Below are positions 55,281 to 63,290 of a DNA stretch of 64,000 nucleotides, one piece after another. The translations under genes were made by a program, and so were the position numbers. The DNA is from Actinoplanes utahensis (GTDB lineage Bacteria; Actinomycetota; Actinomycetes; Mycobacteriales; Micromonosporaceae), in assembly GCF_016862455.1 (NCBI RefSeq), contig NZ_BOMZ01000090.1, positions 110,912 to 174,911 on the forward strand, in the 5' to 3' direction. The notes beneath the pieces are model-generated. The model made no database searches. It was not told the DNA's origin and was given only the letters and a program-made list of their open reading frames with translations. Numbering within the stretch: the first letter of the stretch is position 1; every line of letters starts with the position of its first letter.

Positions 55281-57200
55281 CTATATGAAGTCGTCGCCGT
55301 CTTTACTCACGATCGCGTGGCTCGCAACGACCGAGCGTTGGGTCGGAATTAAATTCCCGCCTGACAGCAGTGATCCAGTCACTGGATCCAGCTCGACGTT
55401 GATAGCGTTGGGAGGTAGCCATTCCCTATTAGCCTCAACCCAACTCTTGAACTCATTGTAAATGGAGGTATAGAGCGGTGCCATCGTAAAAGAAAGCGGA
55501 CTGATAGCGCCAACTAGCATAAATGGGTATTGCCGATTCGATTCACTGGGTTGAGTGAAGCTGCGATACAGTGAGATCGACTCAGCTCTATCAACTTGCG
55601 CGCGAACGAGGTCTAAGTCTGCGCCGGTAAGCCCGTACCCTAGTGCGCGAAAACCGCTTTTAAGTTGATCCCAAACATCAGGATGTAATGTATGTGGCGA
55701 CTGTAGAACGTACATCCAGCCGACGCCATACTTGCGCGTCTCCCGAGCGTATCCGGCCAGTTGGTCAGCCAAGGACTTGATTTCGGGATCCGTAGCCGAA
55801 CGGGGTGCGTACCGCCACGCCTCATCAAATACTATAAGAGTATTGAGCAGTTTCTCGCCCCTTTGATAGTCGTCTGCGGCAATCCTCTCAAGATGATCGA
55901 ATACTGTTCGCAGAATCCTGGCCTTTGTGCTCTCGCTATTTAGCTTCTTGATCGCCTCAATCATCTCTGTGTCTGCGTCTCCTGGCGGTGCAGAGAAGGC
56001 CATGTTGAGAATGATGACTGGGCGAGCTCGAGACGGGTCGCGTTCGAACGCCTGGTGCAGTAGCTGCAGCATTTTTACACGTTGTTCACCGTTCGGGCCG
56101 GAGGCGGAAAACAATGAAGCGATTGGCCCGAAGTACCGCATCAACCTGTTGCGCCGGCTTCCTTGGTTCAAGGCTTCGTCCAGAATCTGGATGAGCTTAT
56201 ATGCCGGACCTTCCGGTTTGATGTTCCCATCTCTGTCCAGTTTCATAGTCTTGTAGACGTCACCGTTCGTAGTAGCGTCTCTTAAGCCCCGAAGCACGGC
56301 ATCGAGCACTACATCAAGATCTTGGTTGGCCCAGTTGGCCAGGCTGTCCAAAGAATCCTCGACTGCGGCCAGAGCGCCTTCGAGGGGCCCAGCGCTTCTG
56401 AACACGAGGCCCGTTCGGAAGAAAGGAGTTTTGCTGAGGAGTTCGCAAAACAAGCCCTTATCCTGCGGCAGCCTTACTTCGGTCGACAGGGTCTTCGTAA
56501 TCACCTCACGTCCTTGGAGTCGAGCGAGGCTTTGAAGTGAGAACGTGAAACCTCGCTCTCTCGTGAACTGACTTTGAGGATCAATGATCAGTACACCTAG
56601 GTCAGTATGCCGCAGCTGGCCAGCAATATAGTACGTAGTGAAGACCGATTTACCCACACCGGACGGTCCGAAGACTCCGGCATGGAAAGCTCCGCGTGCT
56701 CCGGAGAAGTCGCTAGGGTTGAGAGGAAGCCGAACACCGGCCATCCGATAAATGTCACCTAGGTAGAAAATATTCTCGTTGGCCTGGACGGTCAACTCCT
56801 GAAGAATTTCGTCAGTAACTCGTATAACTCCAGTTCCGGTCGTAGGTGACATCGAAAGCGTGGAGCCGGCTGGTCGGTACGCTCCGTCCTCGGAGGCGTA
56901 AACCGCCTGTACATTGATTTCCGCTCCCTTGACGTCGGCGCGTCCTGATAGCGCCAAGAGCCTGCCCTGCAAGGCGATAACACCTCGCATAGAGGTGTTC
57001 TCGTGCCATTGATTCCGAGTTGTAATTTCGGTGACCGTCCCTAAAGCGCACTCAACCTGCGTATCCATCTGCTGTTGCAGCAGCACCATCGCACCAACAA
57101 GTGGGCGACTTCCGGCGTCACCAACAACGTCGACAGTCACTTCGCTCGTTGTCGACGGACTGCCCACAACACCCACTTCTTCAGCACCCTCGAACGCCAC
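55281..57200 (-). CDS. HerA-like hexameric ATPase
   Basis: ATP-dependent DNA translocase/helicase of the FtsK-HerA superfamily (639 aa). N-terminal residues 15-145 look like a HAS-barrel. Walker A is GVFGPSGVGKSV (178-185), followed by VLIIDPQSQF (about 203-212), Walker B TLIVFDEAWRYAP (454-466) and the sensor Gln in YVLQSPHTL. Lys/Arg-finger-type residues lie in the C-terminal part. It is translated from GTG 57200 with a GGAGGG ribosome-binding site inside the end of the NurA gene, so the two are coupled. In archaea HerA works with NurA in DNA end resection. Confidence 0.88.
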   Translation of the reverse strand: MAFEGAEEVGVVGSPSTTSEVTVDVVGDAGSRPLVGAMVLLQQQMDTQVECALGTVTEITTRNQWHENTSMRGVIALQGRLLALSGRADVKGAEINVQAVYASEDGAYRPAGSTLSMSPTTGTGVIRVTDEILQELTVQANENIFYLGDIYRMAGVRLPLNPSDFSGARGAFHAGVFGPSGVGKSVFTTYYIAGQLRHTDLGVLIIDPQSQFTRERGFTFSLQSLARLQGREVITKTLSTEVRLPQDKGLFCELLSKTPFFRTGLVFRSAGPLEGALAAVEDSLDSLANWANQDLDVVLDAVLRGLRDATTNGDVYKTMKLDRDGNIKPEGPAYKLIQILDEALNQGSRRNRLMRYFGPIASLFSASGPNGEQRVKMLQLLHQAFERDPSRARPVIILNMAFSAPPGDADTEMIEAIKKLNSESTKARILRTVFDHLERIAADDYQRGEKLLNTLIVFDEAWRYAPRSATDPEIKSLADQLAGYARETRKYGVGWMYVLQSPHTLHPDVWDQLKSGFRALGYGLTGADLDLVRAQVDRAESISLYRSFTQPSESNRQYPFMLVGAISPLSFTMAPLYTSIYNEFKSWVEANREWLPPNAINVELDPVTGSLLSGGNLIPTQRSVVASHAIVSKDGDDFI

Positions 57201-57203
57201 GGG

Positions 57204-58364
57204 CTACCCTCCAGTTGTGCGGTAGGAACGAAGGACATATTCGAGAAACATTGGATCGCTACTCTCGGCAAGATCCAGCCGCATGCCTTGGAGTTGCGCT
57301 TGAACACCGACTCCAATCGATTTTGCCCATTGGTCAGCAAGATGTTGTGCGAAAGGCTCCTGAAGATGGGGCGCTGGTGTTTCGGCACTAACCATGGCAC
57401 CGACATCTCTCCGCCAGTCCGCACCTTTCCGCTCTTTGAACTCAACCTTGACTGCTGTATTAGATCCAAACGGCTTCACATAGGTGATGCGGATCTTCCT
57501 ATCGCGTAGAGGTTGGATCGCCTGATTGAGCTCGTTCGCAATCTTTACCAATGGGTCATCTCTGTTTCTGCGTAGCTCCTCTCGAGTGGCTATGTGTAGG
57601 CCTTCCCATGATTTTGGGACTCGAAAAGCTTGGAACATTTCGCCTTGTTCGAGTACCAAGGACGCTAGAACTTTATCGGTGCCAGGCAAGTCGAATACCC
57701 GGTCCTGCGCAAATCTTTCCTGCAGCAGACCGATCAAGTCGCGTGATGAATCTGACTTTGGGGACGCAACTATCTTCCCGCCTAATTCTGGATCACAAAG
57801 ATCACGAAGGGCGGCAGCGCAATCATACCGCTGTAGCACTTCTAGAGACTTTTCACGGACTTGTGCGCTTTGAGAAGACAAGGCTGAGTTGATTACAATG
57901 ACCGGTGTCTGATGGGATCCGTCGAGTATGCACATGTCATGCCGAAGCCCTTGAAGCAATTTGAGCTCTTGCGCGCCCATCGCGACCTTGGCTAGACGGT
58001 CGTTATCGCCGTCATGATTAAGGAACCGCTGCCACGTACTGTGGACGGGAGATTCACCCAGTCGGCCGGCCGGGGTGAGTCCTTCGGCGGCGACAGCGAC
58101 AGCGACTACCAGATCTCCAGCGTAAAGCGGCTCTTGAACTTGAGCACCGTCAACGGCAACCGTCGAACCGATGGCCCGCCTGTTGTCAACGGGTTCAATC
58201 CAGCCTCGTCCGAGTAGCCGATCGCGAAGTTCGTCCCGCTGTTCGATCATGGGCAGCAGAAGACCGCGCGCCTCGTCGCTCAAGGGTCTGATCTCCCGCA
58301 ACATTGTCGCCAGTACCTCGGCGGGCAGTTGCGGCGTGCCATCAAGAGGGTGTTCGAGGGTCAC
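57204..58364 (-). CDS. NurA-like nuclease
   Basis: A 386-residue RNase H-like fold nuclease of the NurA type. It has Asp72 in STVAVDGAQVQEP (first catalytic strand), Glu133 in MGAQELKLLQGL and Asp148 in MCILDGSHQTPVIVINSAL, corresponding to the metal-binding acidic residues of NurA. A C-terminal region (IRITYVKPFGSNTAVKVEF) is also NurA-like. GTG 58364 starts the frame. Its stop is three bases from the HerA start. Together they should form a NurA-HerA complex acting on double-stranded DNA. Confidence 0.78.
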   Translation of the reverse strand: MTLEHPLDGTPQLPAEVLATMLREIRPLSDEARGLLLPMIEQRDELRDRLLGRGWIEPVDNRRAIGSTVAVDGAQVQEPLYAGDLVVAVAVAAEGLTPAGRLGESPVHSTWQRFLNHDGDNDRLAKVAMGAQELKLLQGLRHDMCILDGSHQTPVIVINSALSSQSAQVREKSLEVLQRYDCAAALRDLCDPELGGKIVASPKSDSSRDLIGLLQERFAQDRVFDLPGTDKVLASLVLEQGEMFQAFRVPKSWEGLHIATREELRRNRDDPLVKIANELNQAIQPLRDRKIRITYVKPFGSNTAVKVEFKERKGADWRRDVGAMVSAETPAPHLQEPFAQHLADQWAKSIGVGVQAQLQGMRLDLAESSDPMFLEYVLRSYRTTGG

Positions 58365-58399
58365 CGGATGAGGCTACGGCATGAGTACTAAAACTTCTT

Positions 58400-59596
58400 T
58401 CACTGCTTGTAGAGCCGCCAATCGCTTGGCTGAAAGTCGCGCCAACTGTCGGCTCTCGCGGCACGCGGGGTCGCCCACCGTTTGAGCCAGTATGAAGAAG
58501 CTTCTGATACTGATGACGTGATCCACTGCGCATCCACGCCCTTGATAAGATGATCACTGACGTTCGCCATTAGGGGAGCTAGGAACACTTGTCGGCGCAC
58601 GCCATGGACTCGTAGCTGCCTGCCATCTAGGCCGAGCGTGTGCAGCGCCCGTTGGATCACTTCGCGTCGGTTGCGGGCGCCGGACTCCTTCCAGCGGGCG
58701 TGCGCATGACTCGCCTTCTGCGGATTCGCCGCTGCCGCAAGCTGGGCGAGTTCATCATAGATGCTGCCAGATAGGTGGAAATCGCCCGTGCCCTCCGTGT
58801 AGCCGGTTGGGAGAAACGCAAGCGTGCCGTCCGGTCGGGTCAGTCGGTTGTAAATTGATGACCTGCCAAGCGCCGAAGATGTAGTCACTAGGGCCAACTG
58901 CGCGTTCGGATCCCTTTGGGTTATCAGAGTCTGCCGATGGCTGTATCGAAGTTCGAACGCCTGACGCACCTCGAGGCTGGTGGCTAACAGAGCTACAAGT
59001 TTCCCGCCTAAAAGATTGCTATAAGGGGGCACGGCTCCGAGGACGAAAGCGTCCATGACATTAGTTAGTCGCTCGCGCCGCTGCTCAGCAGTCCAGCCCA
59101 ACCAATTGTCACGCGCCCTAAGGGCGAACACAGGGTCACCCAATCCGATGAGGCCCATGACTTTGTTCGCATGGCCTCTGTCCATGACAAGGAATCGCAG
59201 CCTCCGACCATACCCTGCCGATACTGGCACGGACCAATGGAGGGAACACCATCGCCACAGCAGACCCTCGAACGAACGCCGGTCAATCACAGGCACTAAT
59301 ATAGGATCAATGCGCTGGACGTCAATCGTCTCGCCGCGCGCCATTTTCCGAAGAAAAAGGTCTTCATGAGTGCGTAGAGCGCCGGCAGATTTCGCCCGTT
59401 GAAAATCCACGGCTTCCGAATGCAACTTGCGCAGACGCTCTTTGTCTTCAAAATTCGGCGCGACAAGGCGACCGTTATTGACTGAGAAACCCATGCCTTC
59501 AAGATGGCGTAGCACCTTGTCTTTCAGGGATTCTAGTTCTATCGAGCCTTCAATCGGCTTCGAGCTTGCGACGCGCCGCGAAGAAGGCCCTATCAC
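58400..59596 (-). CDS. DUF4338 (DruA-like) protein
   Basis: A 398-residue protein with the DUF4338 signature: RDNWLGWTAEQRRERLTNVM then DAFVLGAVPPYSNLLGGKLV and ALLATSLEVRQAF. The N-terminus ELESLKDKVLRHLEGMGFSV then LRKLHSEAVDFQRAKSAG is the usual helical part. DUF4338 is the domain of DruA in the Druantia type I anti-phage system. Its molecular activity is not established. GTG 59596 is preceded by GGTGGAGGG. It is the first gene of the minus-strand cassette. None of the other Druantia type I components (DruB-E) is nearby. Confidence 0.82.
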   Translation of the reverse strand: MIGPSSRRVASSKPIEGSIELESLKDKVLRHLEGMGFSVNNGRLVAPNFEDKERLRKLHSEAVDFQRAKSAGALRTHEDLFLRKMARGETIDVQRIDPILVPVIDRRSFEGLLWRWCSLHWSVPVSAGYGRRLRFLVMDRGHANKVMGLIGLGDPVFALRARDNWLGWTAEQRRERLTNVMDAFVLGAVPPYSNLLGGKLVALLATSLEVRQAFELRYSHRQTLITQRDPNAQLALVTTSSALGRSSIYNRLTRPDGTLAFLPTGYTEGTGDFHLSGSIYDELAQLAAAANPQKASHAHARWKESGARNRREVIQRALHTLGLDGRQLRVHGVRRQVFLAPLMANVSDHLIKGVDAQWITSSVSEASSYWLKRWATPRAARADSWRDFQPSDWRLYKQ

Positions 59597-60211
59597 CCCT
59601 CCACCCTTCCGGTCAACTCCACATTGGACCGACGGGAAATCTACCACCGACGCCGGCGCGTCTGGTGTCTCCGGCGCAAGTTCTCCGGGGCGCCCACGGC
59701 GGCAACAGTCTAGAGGTCCAGTTTGGCTGTCAAGCGATCGGTGTTGCCGGTATTCCGTGTCGGCGAAGGTCCCAGGTGATCCACCGTCTTTGATCGAGGT
59801 GCCGGCCAGACGTCGTTCTGAGGTCCTGGCTACCTGGTAGTTGCTCCGGAGAGTCCTCGCTGAGGTTTGGCAGGTCGGTGCCTTCGGACGTCGAAGGACG
59901 CGGAGACGTGATGAGACGTCCTTATGGAAGAAGTCGGCATCTCTGGTTCCAGGATGCAGGGTTGTGAGCAGCCGGTATTCAGGTCGCAGGAGGGATTGGG
60001 ACACCGGTGGCTGAGGACCCCGGCCGTCCGTGTGCAGTTTCCGGGCGGTCGGGCTGTCCTTCGACGGTGTTGCCTCGGCCGATCCTTGCTGAACGTCACC
60101 GGACCAATGAGCTTGCCGTGACCGTAGATCGGAGTGATCGTGGAAGGAAGCATTCCTGAGGCTGTCCTCCGAATCTGCGCCGACGCCGACGAAAGTCCCG
60201 TGTCGGACCCG
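59597..60211. other. Intergenic region at the right border of the island
   Basis: About 615 bases with no gene that I can support, and GC is rising back to the host level. It should hold the promoter of the cassette (minus strand) and that of the HTH gene (plus strand). The open frame at 59924-60121 on the plus strand has no recognisable content. Confidence 0.4.
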
Positions 60212-60427
60212 ATGCCGGATCTTGTCGGGACCTACGAGATCAGGCATCTGCTTGGTGTCAGCCGTCAGCGGGCGTTCATGGTCTCCTGCCGGGATGGGTT
60301 TCCTAAGCCCGTCGCAGAACTTGCGTCAGGGAGGATCTGGCGTAGGGATGATGTCGTGGCCTGGGTCAGGTTGCATCGCCCGGAGGCCTACGCGCGGATC
60401 ACCCAGGGCGAGGCCGAGGGGTTGTGA
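60212..60427 (+). CDS. Small helix-turn-helix protein, AlpA/excisionase-like
   Basis: A 71-residue DNA-binding protein. DLVGTYEIRHLLGVSRQRAF then MVSCRDGFPKPVAELASGRI and WRRDDVVAWVR is the MerR-like winged helix of AlpA/Xis regulators. The start could also be GTG 60200 or GTG 60134. Such proteins act as excisionases or phage-type activators on mobile elements. Its stop overlaps the start of the next gene. Confidence 0.75.
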   Translation: MPDLVGTYEIRHLLGVSRQRAFMVSCRDGFPKPVAELASGRIWRRDDVVAWVRLHRPEAYARITQGEAEGL

Positions 60428-60717
60428 TGGATTCCGAAGCGAGTAGCGAGGGTGTCTACCTCGGCCGTGTGGTGCTTGATCGAATTGGGCAGGCCGAGCG
60501 GGACCTCTATGAACATCTCTCGGTCACCGCCGATGGGCTGTGCGCCGCATGTAGGGAGCCGGAGCCGTGCCGAGCGCGTTACGACGCCTTGCGGTTTCTC
60601 AATCGGTACTGGGTTCTCCCGAGGCGGCGACCCGGTGCGGCTGGTGTTACCGCTTCAGCCGCTCAGACTTTCAACGGCTTTGCCGAGGCCCAGACTCGTT
60701 CGAACGCGGTGATGTGA
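60427..60717 (+). CDS. Small hypothetical protein with a Cys-rich motif
   Basis: A 96-residue protein. SVTADGLCAACREPEPCRAR contains a CxxC...C arrangement, probably a structural zinc site. The last 30 residues overlap the XRE gene on the other strand and may be poorly conserved. ATG 60427 overlaps the upstream stop (TGATG). Common with AlpA-like genes on actinomycete elements. Confidence 0.65.
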   Translation: MDSEASSEGVYLGRVVLDRIGQAERDLYEHLSVTADGLCAACREPEPCRARYDALRFLNRYWVLPRRRPGAAGVTASAAQTFNGFAEAQTRSNAVM

Positions 60718-61394
60718 GTCGGTCCCATGCCGTCGTTGGCGGCGCCGGCGAGGTGGAGCACTGGAGCGTGGGAGGCTGGGCTGCCGTACACGTGGGGGTT
60801 GACGAGCATTTCGTCGTCGGCGCGGCAGAGGGAGTTGTAGAGCACGGTGTCGTGTAGGCGTACGGCGATGCCGGGTGCGCTGGTGAGGGGTTGAAGGCTG
60901 ACGAGAGCTGTGCGGATGCGGGCGCTCATGCCGGCTCCGACGCGTTCCTCGGTTCCGCGGTTGGCGATGTGGTGGCCGTCTGGGTCGCCGAGGGCGATGC
61001 GTACGCGTACGCCGTCGTATGCCTTGTCCCGCAGCAGGGAGGGCACGGATGCGTCTTCGGCCAGGAATAGTGCGCTATACGCGAGGATATCGATCTCACG
61101 CTCGGCGCGGCTGAGAAGGCGAGCCCAGGCATCCGAGGGCACGGAGGAACGATGCGGGTAGACGACGCGCACCTCGGTAGTCGTCGGACTGGCTGCCTGT
61201 GGGCGGGGGAGTCCCGGCCATAGGTCGTAGGCCGTCCAGCCGGTGAGTTTTACCAAGGCGTCGCGGTGGCGGGGGTAGGGCATGCGACCGCTGGTCCACC
61301 GTTGGACGGTTTTCGGGTCGACGTTGAGGCGTGCTGCGACGTCGATGACGGTGAGTCCGGCGCTGTGGAGCGCTCGTGCGAGTGGGTGGTTCAC
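60663..61394 (-). CDS. XRE-type HTH protein with DUF5919/PLD-like domain, copy 1
   Basis: A 243-residue regulator. N-terminal HTH: LHSAGLTVIDVAARLNVDPK then TVQRWTSGRMPYPRHRDALV. The C-terminal two thirds (EVRVVYPHRSSVPSDAWARL, VRIALGDPDGHHI, HDTVLYNSLCRADDEMLVN) match the DUF5919 domain, which looks like a PLD fold with a degenerate HKD motif (HDTVLYNS). It resembles the second copy at 63291 throughout. It may be the element's repressor or activator. Confidence 0.85.
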   Translation of the reverse strand: MNHPLARALHSAGLTVIDVAARLNVDPKTVQRWTSGRMPYPRHRDALVKLTGWTAYDLWPGLPRPQAASPTTTEVRVVYPHRSSVPSDAWARLLSRAEREIDILAYSALFLAEDASVPSLLRDKAYDGVRVRIALGDPDGHHIANRGTEERVGAGMSARIRTALVSLQPLTSAPGIAVRLHDTVLYNSLCRADDEMLVNPHVYGSPASHAPVLHLAGAANDGMGPTHITAFERVWASAKPLKV

Positions 61395-61438
61395 GCAACG
61401 ACTCCCATCGCTGGCGAGAGCGTCATCGTAGCCAAGAA

Positions 61439-61456
61439 GTCCCTAGACGTCCTAGA
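61439..61456. promoter_or_regulatory. Direct repeat upstream of the XRE gene
   Basis: GTCCCTAGA and CGTCCTAGA lie head to tail at 61439-61447 and 61448-61456. They sit 45 to 62 bases upstream of the minus-strand XRE start and close to the plus-strand gene at 61519. They are a possible autoregulatory site. Confidence 0.35.
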
Positions 61457-61518
61457 GGTGCGGTTCACGTTCCGTCACCGACCGCGAAAAATCGATTCCA
61501 ACGGCGAGCGTTGAACGG

Positions 61519-61758
61519 ATGGGCGGAATGGCGGTAGCGATGGGCGATGCACCAGGGGAGGAGGCCGCCCGAAGGTCGACTGACCGGCTGGCGCTGGCCC
61601 TTGAAGAGGCAGGCTTCGACGTCGGCCAAGAGTTCCCGGCTCTGCACCACGCGGTGGGGCGCCGGGGTGCAGCGGTGGTGCGGATCGGCGATATCTCGCC
61701 GGCAGTCGCGGACCGGCTCTCCGAGGTGCTGGCCGGGCAAGCGCTGGCGGGGAAGTGA
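61519..61758 (+). CDS. Small hypothetical protein
   Basis: A 79-residue protein from ATG 61519. RLALALEEAGFDVGQEFPAL then HHAVGRRGAAVVRIGDISPA and VADRLSEVLAGQ looks like a small alpha-beta domain. Host-like codon use. It is the third gene of the regulatory block and precedes the HD phosphohydrolase. I recognise no named family. Confidence 0.7.
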   Translation: MGGMAVAMGDAPGEEAARRSTDRLALALEEAGFDVGQEFPALHHAVGRRGAAVVRIGDISPAVADRLSEVLAGQALAGK

Positions 61759-61810
61759 CGTCGGTACGTGACCTTGGGTTGCTGCTCGGACGGTCGCATA
61801 GTCTGCCTGT

Positions 61811-62359
61811 GTGGATCAGGTGGAACGTGCCCCGGACCTTGCGCGTCGGTTGCTGGCGGAGTCGATTCCGCGCCGGTGGGCGCATAGTCAGGGCGTGGGG
61901 CGTAAGGCCGCATCGGTTGCGCACCTGGCCGGAGATCAGGCGTCGGTGTTGGTGGCGTCTGCCTGGCTCCACGATGTCGGTTACGCACCCGACCTGGTCG
62001 TGACTGGTATGCATCAGCTCGACGGCGCCCGCTATTTACGGGACGTCGCCAAGGCGGACGATCTGGTCTGTCGGTTGGTCGCTCATCACTCGTGTGCGCA
62101 CATCGAGGCCCGGAACCGCGGGTTGGCTGAGCAGCTTGCGAGCGAGTTCCCGCCGGTGGCGGAGTTGCTGTCGGATGCGATCACGTATGCGGACATGACG
62201 ACCACCCCGGATGGGGAGCCCGTTGAGGTCGAGCAGCGTCTCGCGGAGATTCTGTCCCGCTACGGTGACGGTGACTTGGTGGCGGAGTCGATCCGGGAGG
62301 CGAGCCCTCTGATCATCGGCTCGGTTCAGCGGGTGTCTGCGCTGCTGGCGGCAGGTTAA
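61811..62359 (+). CDS. HD-domain phosphohydrolase (Mdp-like)
   Basis: A 182-residue HD-domain protein. PRRWAHSQGVGRKA (His), VASAWLHDVGYAPDL (His-Asp dyad), LVAHHSCAHIEA and DAITYADMTTTPDG (Asp) give the metal-binding set of the superfamily. It starts at GTG 61811. In AICEs a metal-dependent phosphohydrolase gene (mdp) lies next to nud and pra; this one fits that role. Substrate unknown. Confidence 0.85.
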   Translation: MDQVERAPDLARRLLAESIPRRWAHSQGVGRKAASVAHLAGDQASVLVASAWLHDVGYAPDLVVTGMHQLDGARYLRDVAKADDLVCRLVAHHSCAHIEARNRGLAEQLASEFPPVAELLSDAITYADMTTTPDGEPVEVEQRLAEILSRYGDGDLVAESIREASPLIIGSVQRVSALLAAG

Positions 62360-62814
62360 GACGCGTCGGTGCGGGTGATTGAGCCTTGTTCGTCGCGGCT
62401 CCATCGCCGGCCGGCGCTGTCGAGGAACTCGATCTGTACGGGTTCGGGCTCGACGTACGTGCGTAGCCACTCTGCCGGGGCGGGGCGTTGGACGGTGCGG
62501 CCGGGTGGGACGAGGCCGACGAACTCGGAATGGGGCTCCTCGTCGCCGCGGGCGGGTAAGGGCAGTTCCACCTCGTAGATCGGCATGTCGCTGGCGTTGT
62601 GGATGTGGAAGGCGAGTTCCCGTACGCCGTCGATCTTGCGGGTGAGCTCGACCCATGCGCTGATGCGTTCGGCCTGGGCGCGGCGGTCGTCCTCGGCGCG
62701 GTCGGCTTCGCGTCGGTGCTCGCGGCGCAGCAGTGTGAATCCGACGATGAAGGCGCCTACCGTTCCGATGGCTGCGAAGCTGTCGGCGCCGGCGCCGACC
62801 CAGTCGCTATCCAA
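62356..62814 (-). CDS. Membrane-anchored protein of unknown function
   Basis: A 152-residue protein with one N-terminal membrane helix (DSFAAIGTVGAFIVGFTLL), a charged coiled-coil-like stretch (RREHRREADRAEDDRRAQAE) and a C-terminal beta-rich domain (HNASDMPIYEVELPLPARGD). TTG 62814 is the best start, overlapping the Nudix stop. No family recognised. It is convergent with the HD gene. Confidence 0.55.
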   Translation of the reverse strand: MDSDWVGAGADSFAAIGTVGAFIVGFTLLRREHRREADRAEDDRRAQAERISAWVELTRKIDGVRELAFHIHNASDMPIYEVELPLPARGDEEPHSEFVGLVPPGRTVQRPAPAEWLRTYVEPEPVQIEFLDSAGRRWSRDEQGSITRTDAS

Positions 62815-63283
62815 GGTGAATGCTGTCGGGAGCGGTGAGGTACTGGTCGACTCGCATCCGCATCGACCGGTCCATCGGCAGTGCGGCGATCTCGGCTGGG
62901 GGTACCCAGCGGACCTCGGTCGATTCCGAACTCGGCGTCGGGGTGCCACCGATGGGCCGGGCGGTGAATACGATCGAGAACTCCTGCCGGGCCTCGTTGT
63001 TGCTGGTGTAGAGGATGACGTGCCGGGGGTCGGTGTAGATGCCGACCAGGCCGGTGACCTCGACGTCGATCCCGGTCTCCTCGGCCGTCTCCCGGACCGC
63101 GGTCTGTGGCAGTGACTCGCCGAGGTCCATGCCGCCGCCGGGCAGTGCCCAGTTGTCGTTGTCCGATCGGCGGATCAGCAGGATGGCGCCGTCGTCGTTG
63201 ACCACGACGGCGTTCGCCGAGGGCACGACACTGTTCGCCTTCGGCGCCTCGGGGTCGTTGTAGTAGTCGATGCGTCGTCCCAC
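62807..63283 (-). CDS. Nudix hydrolase (Nud-like)
   Basis: A 158-residue Nudix hydrolase. GGGMDLGESLPQTAVRETAE followed by ETGI is a complete Nudix box (GX5EX7REUXEEXGU). The first strands contain ANAVVVNDDGAILLIRRSDN. GTG 63283 has GGAGTGAGG upstream. It follows the XRE-DUF5919 gene by seven bases. Nudix genes (nud) are part of the AICE regulatory block. Confidence 0.92.
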   Translation of the reverse strand: MGRRIDYYNDPEAPKANSVVPSANAVVVNDDGAILLIRRSDNDNWALPGGGMDLGESLPQTAVRETAEETGIDVEVTGLVGIYTDPRHVILYTSNNEARQEFSIVFTARPIGGTPTPSSESTEVRWVPPAEIAALPMDRSMRMRVDQYLTAPDSIHLG

Positions 63284-63290
63284 AGCCGCC

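Noticed and set aside
59600..60247. Minus-strand extension of the DUF4338 frame to 60247
   Set aside because: The extra 217 codons have no family resemblance and host-like shadow composition. GTG 59596 with GGTGGAGGG fits the family N-terminus.
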